A stretch of 45,091 nt of DNA from Geobacter sp. (GTDB lineage: Bacteria > Desulfobacterota > Desulfuromonadia > Geobacterales > Pseudopelobacteraceae), in contig JANYBN010000089.1 of the NCBI GenBank assembly GCA_025360785.1, positions 1 through 45,091 on the forward strand, written 5' to 3'. Positions 15,778 to 23,447 of the stretch are shown piece by piece; the stretch's first letter is position 1, and each line of letters starts with the position of its first letter. The notes under the pieces were generated by a model. It searched no databases, was not told the origin of the DNA, and saw nothing but the letters and a program-made list of their open reading frames with translations. The position numbers and the translations under genes were made by a program.

Positions 15778-16946
15778 CGCGTAACCCGGACCTTCATGCC
15801 GTCTTTGAACGTGGCGGTTGCCGTAGCAGGCGCCGCTACGACCTGCTCACCTCCACTGAGGCCGGACACTATTTCGGAAAAGTTGCTCCGATCCTCAATG
15901 CCGACGGTCACCGGCTTAAATATAAGTTTGCCGTTCGCCGCGACCCAGACCCCGCGAACTTTTTCCTTCATGACGATAACGGCTGACGGTAGTGACAGAG
16001 CGCCGCTTTTTGTTTCGGTAACGATGTACACATCTGACTGTTCTCCAAGACGGAAGTTCTGTTGCGGCTCGCTGAAAGCAACATCCACCTCCAGCTCCTC
16101 GGTTACCCGGTCGCTCTGCCGGCCCAGACGTGCGACGTGGCCGGCAACCTGCTCACCACCGGAAGAGCGGAGCGTGATCATCGCTTTCTTGCCAACATTC
16201 ACACCCTTGAGCTGCGCTTCGTCCACGTTGGCCTTGACCCAGACGGTAAGGGGGTCGGCCAGGGTGAAGATCGACATCCCCGGCGTAACCGTCGCCCCCT
16301 TTTCCAGGTCACGGCTGATGACGACACCATCCTCCGGGGCGTAGATCAGAGTGTCGGTGACTCTGCTTTTGGCAAAGCCGAGACCGGCCTTACCCGCCTG
16401 CTGTTCCATCTTCACCGCGTCAAACGCGGCCTGGCTTCGGGCGACCTCTTCCCCGGCAACCTGACGGGAGGTGTCGTACTGTTCCGCCTCCAGCTTGGAT
16501 ACCAGGTTCTTCTCGGCCAACGTTTTGAAGCGCCGGGCGTTTTTTTCCGCCAGAGCCAGGTTCACCCTGGCCTTCTGCAGAGTGGCCTGCTCAACATTCA
16601 GACTTGCGGCTGACCTGTTCAGTCCCGCTTCGGACTGCAGCTTCTGCTGGATGACATCATCATTCTCCAGCCTGGCAAGAAGCTGGCCACGTTTCACCCG
16701 GTCACCCTGATCGGCGTACAGCGCCACAATTCTGCCGGTAATCTTGCTGGAGACGCCGACGACGACCTTCGCCTCGACCGTACCGTTGCCATAGACCTGG
16801 GAGACAAGGTTGCGCTTCTCAACAGTCACGACCTTGACCCTGGGCGGGGCAAGGAGCGTCATCTTGATCACAATAGCGCCAGCCACAATAGCCACAGGCC
16901 AGATAAGATATGTTTTCTTCTTTACCACGGTTTTTAACAGATCCAT
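15774..16946 (-). CDS. Periplasmic membrane-fusion protein (HlyD/DevB-like adaptor)
   Basis: 390 residues. A single N-terminal membrane anchor (YLIWPVAIVAGAIVIKMTLL, about 13-32) is followed by the split lipoyl/barrel-sandwich domain (VVGVSSKITGRIVALYADQGDRVKRGQLLARL). A coiled-coil hairpin (about 95-175) rich in Ala, Glu, Lys and Gln contains the ARRFKTLAEKNLVSK tip region typical of adaptors that dock to TolC. The second lipoyl half (LIYAPEDGVVISRDLEKGATVTPG) and beta-barrel domains come next. It bridges the inner-membrane ABC permease and the outer-membrane channel. It lies 17 nt after the TolC gene. Confidence 0.92.
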   Translation of the reverse strand: MDLLKTVVKKKTYLIWPVAIVAGAIVIKMTLLAPPRVKVVTVEKRNLVSQVYGNGTVEAKVVVGVSSKITGRIVALYADQGDRVKRGQLLARLENDDVIQQKLQSEAGLNRSAASLNVEQATLQKARVNLALAEKNARRFKTLAEKNLVSKLEAEQYDTSRQVAGEEVARSQAAFDAVKMEQQAGKAGLGFAKSRVTDTLIYAPEDGVVISRDLEKGATVTPGMSIFTLADPLTVWVKANVDEAQLKGVNVGKKAMITLRSSGGEQVAGHVARLGRQSDRVTEELEVDVAFSEPQQNFRLGEQSDVYIVTETKSGALSLPSAVIVMKEKVRGVWVAANGKLIFKPVTVGIEDRSNFSEIVSGLSGGEQVVAAPATATATFKDGMKVRVTR

Positions 16947-16963
16947 TCATCACTCCTTAACAT

Positions 16964-18232
16964 CTACTGTTCACTCCTGCCAACTGCCCGGTCAAGCCGT
17001 GCCAAGGCGGTGTAATAATCGTACCCAGCCTGGATATGCGCCGTCCGGGCATCGAGCGCCTGGGTTTGTGCATCGGTAACTTCTATAATGGTGCCGACCC
17101 CTTCATGATAGCGCCCCTCTGCCAGCTCCTTGCTTTCACCGGCCGCAGCAACCTCTTTGTCAGTCGAAGCCTTACGGGCGGACGCCTCGTTGACGCCAAG
17201 CCAGGCAAATTCAACCTCTTTGCCGATCTGCAGCCTTACATTGCCCTGCCGGGCCTCGATGGCATTGATCGCTGCCGTGGCTTCCCTTACCTGTTCAACC
17301 GAGGAAAAGCCGGAAAAAAGCGGTATTGTCAGGTTCAGCCCCACGCCCCAGACGTTGCCGACAGGCGGGAAGTCCTGATCGGCATAGCCGACGTTAGCCG
17401 TTCCAGAGAGGATCGGCAGATAACTTCCCCTGGCCGTTTTCAGACTGGCGGATGCCGAAGATTTAAGTGCGGCCAACTGCTGCAGCTCGGCGCGATTGCG
17501 CAGAGCCTCCTGCTGAGCAAGATTCCGATCCGGCAGAATCACAGCCAGAGCGACGGGTTCAACCGGAAAGCGATCACCCAGCGAGGCGATCCCCATGGCG
17601 TTGGCAAGTTCGAGCCGGGCGATGTCACGACTGTTCTCCGCACGGATCAGCGCGGTTTTAGCCGTGAACAAATTAGCTTCGGCCCTCGCTGCGTCCACCT
17701 TTGCCCTGATTCCCTGACTGAAGAACTCCTGCGCCTGACGGAGTACCGCCGCACGGGCCTGAACAGTTTCCGCAACGGCAACAACCTGTTTTTCGGTTGC
17801 AAAGAACAGATAGAAGGCGCTCCTGACCCGCAAAGCCAAATCCTGCCAGATTACGGCAAGGGACTGGTCGGAGGCTTCGCGATTGCTCCGGGATGCATCC
17901 ACAACCCCGGAGGTGCGACCGAAGTCATAGATCGTCTGCTTCAGATAAAGGACGGCGCTGCCGGATTCCGTAGTCTTTATGCTTTCCTGGGCCGCAATGA
18001 ATGAGCGCCCCCTGTTCCAGTCGGCGGCAAAGTTGATTTGCGGGTAATAATTTGCAAGGGCCTGGCCGATACGTGCCTCGGCACCGTGAAGATTCTCCCT
18101 GGCCTCAATCACCTGGGGGTGGTTTTTCAATGCGGATGCCAGCGCCTCGTCAAGAGTCAAAGGAGCCGCAGCGTAAAGCGTCCGGGCAGATAGTATTAAT
18201 ACAATCACGTAGAATATGAGCTGTTTTATCAT
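16964..18232 (-). CDS. TolC-family outer-membrane efflux protein
   Basis: 422 residues with a signal peptide (1-21, IFYVIVLILSARTLYAAAP). There are two internally similar halves of long helices (ALKNHPQVIEARENLHGAEARIGQALANYYPQ; AQQEALRNRAELQQLAALKSS) and two beta-strand pairs (LYLKQTIYDFGRT; VGLNLTIPLFSGF), the normal OEP layout. The final block GYDYYTALARLDRAVG is typical of the family. It is the first gene of the nine-gene efflux run and carries the operator-like palindrome 30 nt upstream of its start. It forms the outer-membrane duct for the ABC exporter. Confidence 0.92.
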   Translation of the reverse strand: MIKQLIFYVIVLILSARTLYAAAPLTLDEALASALKNHPQVIEARENLHGAEARIGQALANYYPQINFAADWNRGRSFIAAQESIKTTESGSAVLYLKQTIYDFGRTSGVVDASRSNREASDQSLAVIWQDLALRVRSAFYLFFATEKQVVAVAETVQARAAVLRQAQEFFSQGIRAKVDAARAEANLFTAKTALIRAENSRDIARLELANAMGIASLGDRFPVEPVALAVILPDRNLAQQEALRNRAELQQLAALKSSASASLKTARGSYLPILSGTANVGYADQDFPPVGNVWGVGLNLTIPLFSGFSSVEQVREATAAINAIEARQGNVRLQIGKEVEFAWLGVNEASARKASTDKEVAAAGESKELAEGRYHEGVGTIIEVTDAQTQALDARTAHIQAGYDYYTALARLDRAVGRSEQ

Positions 18233-18262
18233 GTATCACCAATATATTTGAAGTTGAATACA

Positions 18263-18285
18263 ATGTGACTAGATATTCACATATG
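18263..18285. promoter_or_regulatory. Operator-like palindrome upstream of the efflux operon
   Basis: ATGTGA (18263-18268), 8 nt, TCACAT (18277-18282) form a perfect inverted repeat in the 65-nt gap between the tetR stop and the tolC-like start. The 20 bases at 18266-18285 match 14 of 20 bases at 18912-18931 in the tetR promoter, including ATATTCA. This suggests one TetR protein binds both sites. Confidence 0.6.
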
Positions 18286-18297
18286 AGGCAAAAAAAA

Positions 18298-18888
18298 TCA
18301 GCTAATCAGAACAAGAAAATTACTCCAGAGCTTCCCGGCTTCGACATTAATGTCGCAGGTCAAGCCGCCGATTGTGTGACGCAGCGCAACAAACTGTATC
18401 ATCCCCAGCATGGTCAGGGCTGTCTCCCGAGGCAGGATCTCCTGTTTCAGCGCCCCTTCCTGGACACCTGCGGCGATCACACCCGAGATCGTTTCGACAT
18501 AATTGCCGATGCGCATTACCAGGTTTTTCGCCAGATCCGGATGGCCGAGATGTACATCTTCGGAGAAGATAAACCTCGGAACACCCGGATGTTCGGCAAT
18601 GATTGCTATATGGGAGAAATAAATGGTCTCCAGCTTTTCCAACGGCCTGCGACTGCCGGCAGCGATTGTCGCTGCCTTGCCCATGACCGAGCTGCCGATA
18701 AAATCCGACAACGCAGAAAAAATCTCGCTCTTGCCGCTGAAATGCCGATAGATATTGGCTTCGCTCATACCGGCAGAATCGGCAATAGCGGCAATCGTGA
18801 GGGCGCGCACCCCTTTTGTTCCGACAACAGCAAGGGCCGCCTGAACAATCTCTTCCTTCCGGACGCGGGTGCTTTTCTTTTCTAACAT
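18298..18888 (-). CDS. TetR/AcrR-family transcriptional repressor
   Basis: 196 residues from the ATG at 18888, chosen for the GAGGTG just upstream and because the conserved domain begins at once (LEKKSTRVRKEEIVQAALAVV). The N-terminal helix-turn-helix lies at about 29-50 (LTIAAIADSAGMSEANIYRHFSGKSEIF). The C-terminal half is an all-helical ligand/dimer domain with no recognised ligand. It lies upstream of and on the same strand as the tripartite efflux genes; such regulators normally repress the linked exporter until an inducer binds. Shared operator-like motifs at its own and the exporter promoters support autoregulation. Confidence 0.92.
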   Translation of the reverse strand: MLEKKSTRVRKEEIVQAALAVVGTKGVRALTIAAIADSAGMSEANIYRHFSGKSEIFSALSDFIGSSVMGKAATIAAGSRRPLEKLETIYFSHIAIIAEHPGVPRFIFSEDVHLGHPDLAKNLVMRIGNYVETISGVIAAGVQEGALKQEILPRETALTMLGMIQFVALRHTIGGLTCDINVEAGKLWSNFLVLIS

Positions 18889-18911
18889 TATCACCTCATG
18901 CGAATACATAC

Positions 18912-18944
18912 TCACAAAATATTCATGTTTGCATATGTTGTCAA
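18912..18944 (-). promoter_or_regulatory. tetR promoter with overlapping operator-like motif
   Basis: Minus strand: TTGACA (18944-18939), 17-nt spacer, TATTTT (18921-18916), a good sigma-70 type promoter about 30 nt before the tetR ATG. The -10 lies inside the 20-base motif (18912-18931) shared with the exporter promoter, so a bound repressor would block RNA polymerase. Confidence 0.65.
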
Positions 18945-19130
18945 GATAAATAATCCCACAATCGACAAGCTTAACCGCGAAGACAGGTAAGAGCGCAAAG
19001 AAGATCAGCAAGTCGATTTTGAAGCCCGTCTCACACTGCACGTTATTACAAAAAGCTGATTAACCCATTGGTTTCTTTGCGAACTTAGCGGCTTAGCGGT
19101 AATGTACTGCTTTTTCAGGCTAATTCTCAC

Positions 19131-19160
19131 TTGACAAGCGGACACCGAATAAGGCTTATT
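19131..19160 (+). promoter_or_regulatory. Possible tadA promoter
   Basis: A perfect TTGACA at 19131-19136 is followed after 17-19 nt by the T/A-rich sequence GCTTATTT, a weak -10. It is the only consensus-like -35 on the + strand between tetR and tadA and lies about 85 nt before the proposed tadA start. Confidence 0.35.
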
Positions 19161-19220
19161 TCAAGCCAGCTAAGCTGGTGAATCAACCTGCTGTAAACCG
19201 GCACACCAAAGGAAACCTTT

Positions 19221-19733
19221 ATTTTACCGTCCAGCCCCCTTCAAAAACCCACCCTGCACCGCAGCCACGAATACTGGATGCGCCGCGCCATCGCCGAGGC
19301 GGGCAAAGCGCAGGCCAAGAATGAGGTGCCGATCGGCTGCGTTATCGTGCAGGGCGGCAGAATCATCGCCCGCGGCCATAACCTGCGCGAAACGTCGCAG
19401 GATCCAGCGGGTCATGCCGAGTTGATCGCCATCAGAAAAGCCGCCCGGAAACTTGGTTCCTGGCGGCTCCTTGACACGGTCCTGTATGTTACCCTCGAAC
19501 CGTGTACGATGTGCATGGGGGCGATCATACTGGCCCGCATCCCCACCGTAGTCTTCAGCTGTTTTGACCCGAAGGGTGGAGCGGCCGGCTCTCTCTTTGA
19601 CCTGTCCAACGATCCGCGTCTCAATCACAGCGTTGAACTGCTGCCGCGAGTTCTCGAAAGCGAATGTTCCGGATTACTGAGTGACTTCTTTGCTGATCTG
19701 CGCAGACGCAAACGGGAAAACCGGACTATTTAA
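19221..19733 (+). CDS. tadA: tRNA-specific adenosine deaminase, probable non-AUG start
   Basis: Deaminates A34 to inosine in tRNA-Arg(ACG). The zinc/catalytic motifs are HAE (PAGHAELIA) and PCTMC (LEPCTMCMGAI), with NEVPIGCVIV and the FDPKGGAAGSL region also conserved. The first ATG in frame (19278) falls inside the conserved N-terminal motif SHEYWMRRA, so the true start must be upstream. The frame is open only back to a TAA at 19194 and contains no ATG, GTG or TTG. ATT at 19221 has AAAGGA with 7-nt spacing; CTG at 19254 lacks a ribosome binding site. I therefore propose ATT, giving 170 residues; the ATG form would be 151 and lack conserved residues. It is the only + strand gene and converges on fdhD-mobA with an 8-nt overlap. 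Confidence 0.88.
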   Translation: MLPSSPLQKPTLHRSHEYWMRRAIAEAGKAQAKNEVPIGCVIVQGGRIIARGHNLRETSQDPAGHAELIAIRKAARKLGSWRLLDTVLYVTLEPCTMCMGAIILARIPTVVFSCFDPKGGAAGSLFDLSNDPRLNHSVELLPRVLESECSGLLSDFFADLRRRKRENRTI

Positions 19734-21096
19734 TCCCTTCGTACTCTTCCGGCGTATTAACGTTAAAGAACGACGTTGTCCGGCCGCCGACACTCTGCAC
19801 CTCTTCAGCTGTTGCCTGTCGAATATTCATCCTCCCCAGAACATCAATAATCTTCCGCTCCCCCTGCAGGATCGCGTTTTCAAAAACATCTTTGCAGGCA
19901 GAAGCATAGACCGCATGCAGCGGCTCCAGCCCCCCCTTGCTGAGAGGCACCACGGCATCATAGTCACCGATTCGCATATCACAAAGATGGCGGATAATGG
20001 CCGGTTCGAGAAACGGCAGATCGCAGGCGGTTACAAACGTATGGGCTGTGCTGCTGTGAGTCAGGGCTGAGTGAAGGCCGGCAATTGATCCGAAGCCGGG
20101 ATAGATATCCGGAACCTTCCGGCAGGGGATAAAGTCGTAGTCGAGCGGTGAATTGGTGACGATGACGACTTCATGAAACAGACCGGCCAATGTCCGGTAG
20201 GTGCGGGTGATCATCGGGGTGCCGTCAACTTCCAGCAGCGCCTTGTTCCGCCCCATCCGGCTGGATGCGCCGCCGGCCAGTATTACTCCGGTAACACCTT
20301 CAATTTTGGGCTGTTCCGAAAACGCTTCGATACCTTCCGGGTGGCTGTAAACGTTAAACGATCCGCCCCTCACGTAGCCGACCAGGCATATTCCGGCCTG
20401 TTCGCACAGATTAATCGCCATGTCGGTGGGTGACGTACGTGAGGCGATCAGGCTGATCCCCATCAGAGCCGCTTTGACAACCATCTCGGTTGAGACCCTT
20501 CCTGACGTCACCAGCTCGGCCCCTGCCATGTCGATCCCTCTGAACAGAGCTTCACCGGCGATCCGGTCGAAGGTGTTGTGCCTGCCAAGATCTTCGGCAT
20601 ACAGAATCATTTTGCCGTCGCGGCCGATGGCAGCAGAGTGGATGCCGCCATGAGAGCGATACTGATCGGCTTTTTGGGTCAACTCATTCATAAGGGAGAA
20701 GATCTGCTGGGGTGATCGAGGCAGCAGCTGTGCCGGCGGAGCATTGTTTTCAGTGCTGGCCGTGGGAAGCGTAAAAGTGATGCCGGTGCCGCAACCGGAG
20801 GTTAACACAGGCTTCAGGCGTTCCGGCAGTTCTCCCTTGATCCTGACGTTGGCAGCGCCGAACTCTTCGCAGACGCTGAACATCACGAAATCATCCAGAG
20901 ACGATACAAACCCCTGCAGCCGCAGAAAACCTGCGACCAGAAAACGCAGATCGTGTGGAGAACCGATCAGCGTCGCGATCTCCCGACCATTGACTATCAG
21001 CTGCAGCGGATACTCACTGACGACTGACGCAGATGTCGGTTCCAGAAACTCACCTCGCCATGTGAAATATGCATTGTTTTTGCTATCAGGTTTCAT
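19726..21096 (-). CDS. FdhD-MobA fusion (formate dehydrogenase sulfurtransferase plus molybdenum cofactor guanylyltransferase)
   Basis: 456 residues combining two cofactor-maturation enzymes. Residues 1-260 match FdhD, which hands sulfur to the Mo/W-bis-MGD cofactor of formate dehydrogenase. The active-site loop reads TSGCGTGI with Cys102, but the second cysteine of the common CxxC is a glycine. Other FdhD blocks are DLGRHNTFDRIAGEAL and TSGRVSTEMVVKAA. Residues 268-456 are MobA-like, with the nucleotide-binding LAGGASSRMGRNKALLEVDG (273-292), TACDLPFLEP and VVPLSKGGLEPLHAVY; it attaches GMP to molybdopterin. Upstream is lysC; no formate dehydrogenase genes are in the window. Confidence 0.92.
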   Translation of the reverse strand: MKPDSKNNAYFTWRGEFLEPTSASVVSEYPLQLIVNGREIATLIGSPHDLRFLVAGFLRLQGFVSSLDDFVMFSVCEEFGAANVRIKGELPERLKPVLTSGCGTGITFTLPTASTENNAPPAQLLPRSPQQIFSLMNELTQKADQYRSHGGIHSAAIGRDGKMILYAEDLGRHNTFDRIAGEALFRGIDMAGAELVTSGRVSTEMVVKAALMGISLIASRTSPTDMAINLCEQAGICLVGYVRGGSFNVYSHPEGIEAFSEQPKIEGVTGVILAGGASSRMGRNKALLEVDGTPMITRTYRTLAGLFHEVVIVTNSPLDYDFIPCRKVPDIYPGFGSIAGLHSALTHSSTAHTFVTACDLPFLEPAIIRHLCDMRIGDYDAVVPLSKGGLEPLHAVYASACKDVFENAILQGERKIIDVLGRMNIRQATAEEVQSVGGRTTSFFNVNTPEEYEGIK

Positions 21097-21121
21097 AGTT
21101 CCCGGCTTCTGTAAATAATAA

Positions 21122-21148
21122 GGGGGAGAACATCATGTGTTCTCCCCC
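21122..21148 (-). terminator. Strong hairpin terminator after lysC
   Basis: Perfect 11-bp stem GGGGGAGAACA / TGTTCTCCCCC with a 5-nt loop. On the minus strand it is followed by TTATTATTT. It lies between the lysC stop and the fdhD-mobA start. Confidence 0.82.
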
Positions 21149-21179
21149 GGATGAATCAGTTCATTCCCGCCGGAAACGA

Positions 21180-22394
21180 TCAGCCGGCCAAGCCGAAACT
21201 TTCGTGCATGACGCGGACGGCCAGTTCGGTATATTTTTCATCGATAACAACCGAGATTTTGATTTCCGATGTAGAGATCATCTGGATGTTGATGCCATTC
21301 TGTGAGAGAGCGCTGAACATCTGCGTCGCAACACCGGCATGGCTCCGCATTCCGAGACCTACGATAGAAATTTTGCTGATATTTTCGTCGGAAACGACCT
21401 CTTTGGCCTGAACGACCTTGGCGACTTCGTTGGTGATCAGCAGCGCCTGTTTCAGATCGGCCTTCGTCACCGTGAAGGTAAAATCTGTCAGGCCATTGTC
21501 GCCGACATTCTGAACGATCATGTCTACCGAGATGGCGGCATCGGAGAGCGGTGTCAGAATTTTAGCGGCGATGCCGGGCTTGTCAGGAACTCCCTTGACA
21601 GCGATCTTGGCCTCATTTTTGTCGTACGCAACCCCTGAAACGAGAATTCCTTCCATATCCTTGTCCTCCCTGGTAACCATCGTACCGGTATTTTCATTAA
21701 GACTTGAGCGGACATGTACGTCCACGTTATATTTCTTGGCAAATTCAACCGAACGGATCTGAAGCACTTTTGCGCCCAGACTGGCCAGTTCCAGCATCTC
21801 GTCATAAGATATCTTTTCGATCTTGCGCGCCTCTTTACAGACGTTGGGGTCGGTGGTGTAGACGCCGTCAACATCGGTGTAAATCTCGCAGACATCAGCT
21901 TTGAGAGCGGCGGCAATGGCAACTGCCGAAGTGTCGGAACCGCCGCGGCCAAGCGTGGTTACGTTGCCGGCGGCATCAATCCCCTGAAAACCGGCCAGAA
22001 CGATGATAGTGCCCTCTTTAAGATCGGCGCGGATGTTTTTGTCACCAATGCTCTCGATCCGGGCTTTAGATGCGGTCGAGTCGGTAATGATCGGAACCTG
22101 CCATCCCTGATACGATTTTGCCTTGTACCCCTGCGATTTGAGATACATGGAGAGCAGCCCGATAGTGACCTGTTCGCCGGTTGCGACCAGAACGTCATAT
22201 TCGCGCCCATCCGGAATTTCACACATTTCATTGGCAAGAGCGACCAGCTTGTTGGTTTCACCCGACATGGCGGAAACAACAACAATCACATCGTTTCCGG
22301 CGTCATAGGTCTTGATGATGCGTTTGGCTACGTTTTTGATTCGATCCGGCGAACCGACCGAGGTGCCACCGTACTTCTGTACTACAAGCGCCAT
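21180..22394 (-). CDS. lysC: Aspartate kinase
   Basis: Phosphorylates aspartate, the entry to lysine, threonine, methionine and diaminopimelate synthesis. 404 residues, the usual length of the short monofunctional class. The kinase domain opens with VVQKYGGTSVGSPDRI and has VVSAMSGETNKL, TLGRGGSDTSAVA and DVDGVYTTDP. Two C-terminal ACT domains (about 265-404) imply feedback control by end products. It lies 76 nt downstream of tsaE; the gap contains an 8-bp inverted repeat but is too short for a lysine riboswitch. Confidence 0.97.
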   Translation of the reverse strand: MALVVQKYGGTSVGSPDRIKNVAKRIIKTYDAGNDVIVVVSAMSGETNKLVALANEMCEIPDGREYDVLVATGEQVTIGLLSMYLKSQGYKAKSYQGWQVPIITDSTASKARIESIGDKNIRADLKEGTIIVLAGFQGIDAAGNVTTLGRGGSDTSAVAIAAALKADVCEIYTDVDGVYTTDPNVCKEARKIEKISYDEMLELASLGAKVLQIRSVEFAKKYNVDVHVRSSLNENTGTMVTREDKDMEGILVSGVAYDKNEAKIAVKGVPDKPGIAAKILTPLSDAAISVDMIVQNVGDNGLTDFTFTVTKADLKQALLITNEVAKVVQAKEVVSDENISKISIVGLGMRSHAGVATQMFSALSQNGINIQMISTSEIKISVVIDEKYTELAVRVMHESFGLAG

Positions 22395-22418
22395 ACTGCT
22401 CTCCTTGTTGGAAAATAG

Positions 22419-22451
22419 TTATAGAGATGATCCGGCAGTTCTGCTCTATAA
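22419..22451 (-). repeat. 8-bp inverted repeat in the lysC leader
   Basis: TTATAGAG (22419-22426) and CTCTATAA (22444-22451) pair perfectly around 17 nt, in the 76-nt gap just before the lysC start. No T-run follows on the minus strand. It could be an operator or a leader hairpin; function not shown. Confidence 0.45.
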
Positions 22452-22470
22452 CAGATAACCTGCTGTCGGG

Positions 22471-22962
22471 TCAAAGCTTTTTTTGCTTCTGAAGCCTCTC
22501 TGAGAGCCGTTCGATAACATTATCCGATTTTTGCCCGGAACCGGTAATCGTAATCAGCCGCCGGTCGTCCCCCGCATATTCAAACCGAAGTGTCAGCACA
22601 TCTGCCGGCAGCAGTTCGACAAGGCGCTCGGACCATTCCACTACACAGACACCGTCACCATAGAAAAACTCTTCAAAGCCAAGCTCGGCTATGTCGTCAT
22701 CGCCGGTCAGACGGTAGAAATCGAAATGGTAGACCGGAGTATTGCCGGGATAGCTATTCATAATGGCGTATGTCGGACTTGCCACCAGATGGGCGCTCTG
22801 AGGGGCCAACGCGGCAACCACTCCCCTCGTCAGGCAGGTTTTACCACCGCCAAGATCGCCGCGCAACGCCAGAAACGAACCGGGCTGTAGCAGCGAACCG
22901 AGGCTTTCTCCCAAAGCTTCAGTATCGCATGACGAACCGGTTGTAATCTGCAGCACGGACAC
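22471..22962 (-). CDS. tsaE: tRNA threonylcarbamoyladenosine biosynthesis ATPase
   Basis: Partner ATPase of TsaB/TsaD in forming t6A37 of ANN-decoding tRNAs. 163 residues. Walker A lies at 35-42 (GDLGGGKT, the family's GDLGAGKT form), followed by SPTYAIMNSY, VYHFDFYRL and VVEWSERL, all diagnostic of TsaE/YjeE. Its start overlaps the CBS-gene stop by one base, so it is co-transcribed with the CBS and nnrD genes, a pairing common in bacteria. Confidence 0.95.
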   Translation of the reverse strand: MSVLQITTGSSCDTEALGESLGSLLQPGSFLALRGDLGGGKTCLTRGVVAALAPQSAHLVASPTYAIMNSYPGNTPVYHFDFYRLTGDDDIAELGFEEFFYGDGVCVVEWSERLVELLPADVLTLRFEYAGDDRRLITITGSGQKSDNVIERLSERLQKQKKL

Positions 22963-23411
22963 TAACGGTTCATGGAACGGATAATGTCAATCCGTGACAC
23001 CATGCCGACCAGCTTCTTCCCTTCCACAACGGGAAGGGCATGCAGTTTTTTGCTGCTCATGATCTCGGCTGCGGCGCTGACAGAGTCGGAAGGAGCAACG
23101 GTGACAACGTCAGTTGACGCCAGCTCAGAAGCGGTCTGGGCGGTGATCTTATCCAACTCGCGCTGCAGGGTGCCTTCCCCGCCAAGAGGAATGACCCAGT
23201 CAAACAGGGATATTACCGTCGGAATATGCAGAGGACGATCCTGTTCGACCAGATCTGATGCGGTAACTATTCCGGTCAGATTCCCGGCATCATCAACGAT
23301 CGGGAGTGTGCCAAAACTCTGTGTGTCAAAAATACCGGCCATTTCGCGCACGGTGGTGTTACCCTTTATTGAAACGACTTTACTGGTCATGATATCGGCA
23401 ACAATCAGCAT
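22962..23411 (-). CDS. Two-CBS-domain protein
   Basis: 149 residues consisting of two CBS domains in tandem: about 1-58 (VADIMTSKVVSIKGNTTVREMAGIFDTQSFGTLPIVDD...) and about 88-149 (VVTVAPSDSVSAAAEIMSSKKLHALPVVEGKKLVGMVSRIDIIRSM). The pair forms a Bateman module that binds adenine nucleotides or related ligands and usually senses energy or second messengers. No effector domain is attached. It overlaps tsaE by one base and lies 36 nt after nnrD. The ligand is unknown; possible adenine-nucleotide or cyclic-di-AMP binding is speculative, though cdaA is nearby. Confidence 0.88.
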   Translation of the reverse strand: MLIVADIMTSKVVSIKGNTTVREMAGIFDTQSFGTLPIVDDAGNLTGIVTASDLVEQDRPLHIPTVISLFDWVIPLGGEGTLQRELDKITAQTASELASTDVVTVAPSDSVSAAAEIMSSKKLHALPVVEGKKLVGMVSRIDIIRSMNR

Positions 23412-23447
23412 GGTGTTCTCCTTTGGTGTATCCGGTTTATTACAAGT

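Larger units (their letters stand above)
18889..19220. other. tetR-tadA intergenic region with inverted tandem-unit element
   Basis: 332 nt without a gene. It holds the tetR promoter, then an imperfect inverted repeat. Left units ACCGCGAAG (about 18974-18982) and CGCAAAG (18994-19000) face right units CTTTGCG (19075-19081), CTTAGCG (19084-19090) and CTTAGCGG (19092-19099). After this comes TTGACA at 19131, a possible -35 for tadA. Similar designs with different base sequence occur near 41.9-42.0 kb and 44.35-44.42 kb. Confidence 0.5.

Noticed and set aside
15004-16344. A 446-codon + strand frame opposite the permease and membrane-fusion genes
   Set aside because: Both minus-strand genes are clear family members with correct motifs; the + frame has no recognisable domain and a skewed composition.
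22395-22470. Lysine riboswitch before lysC
   Set aside because: The gap is only 76 nt and has a single short hairpin; a lysine riboswitch needs roughly 170 nt and conserved loops that are absent.
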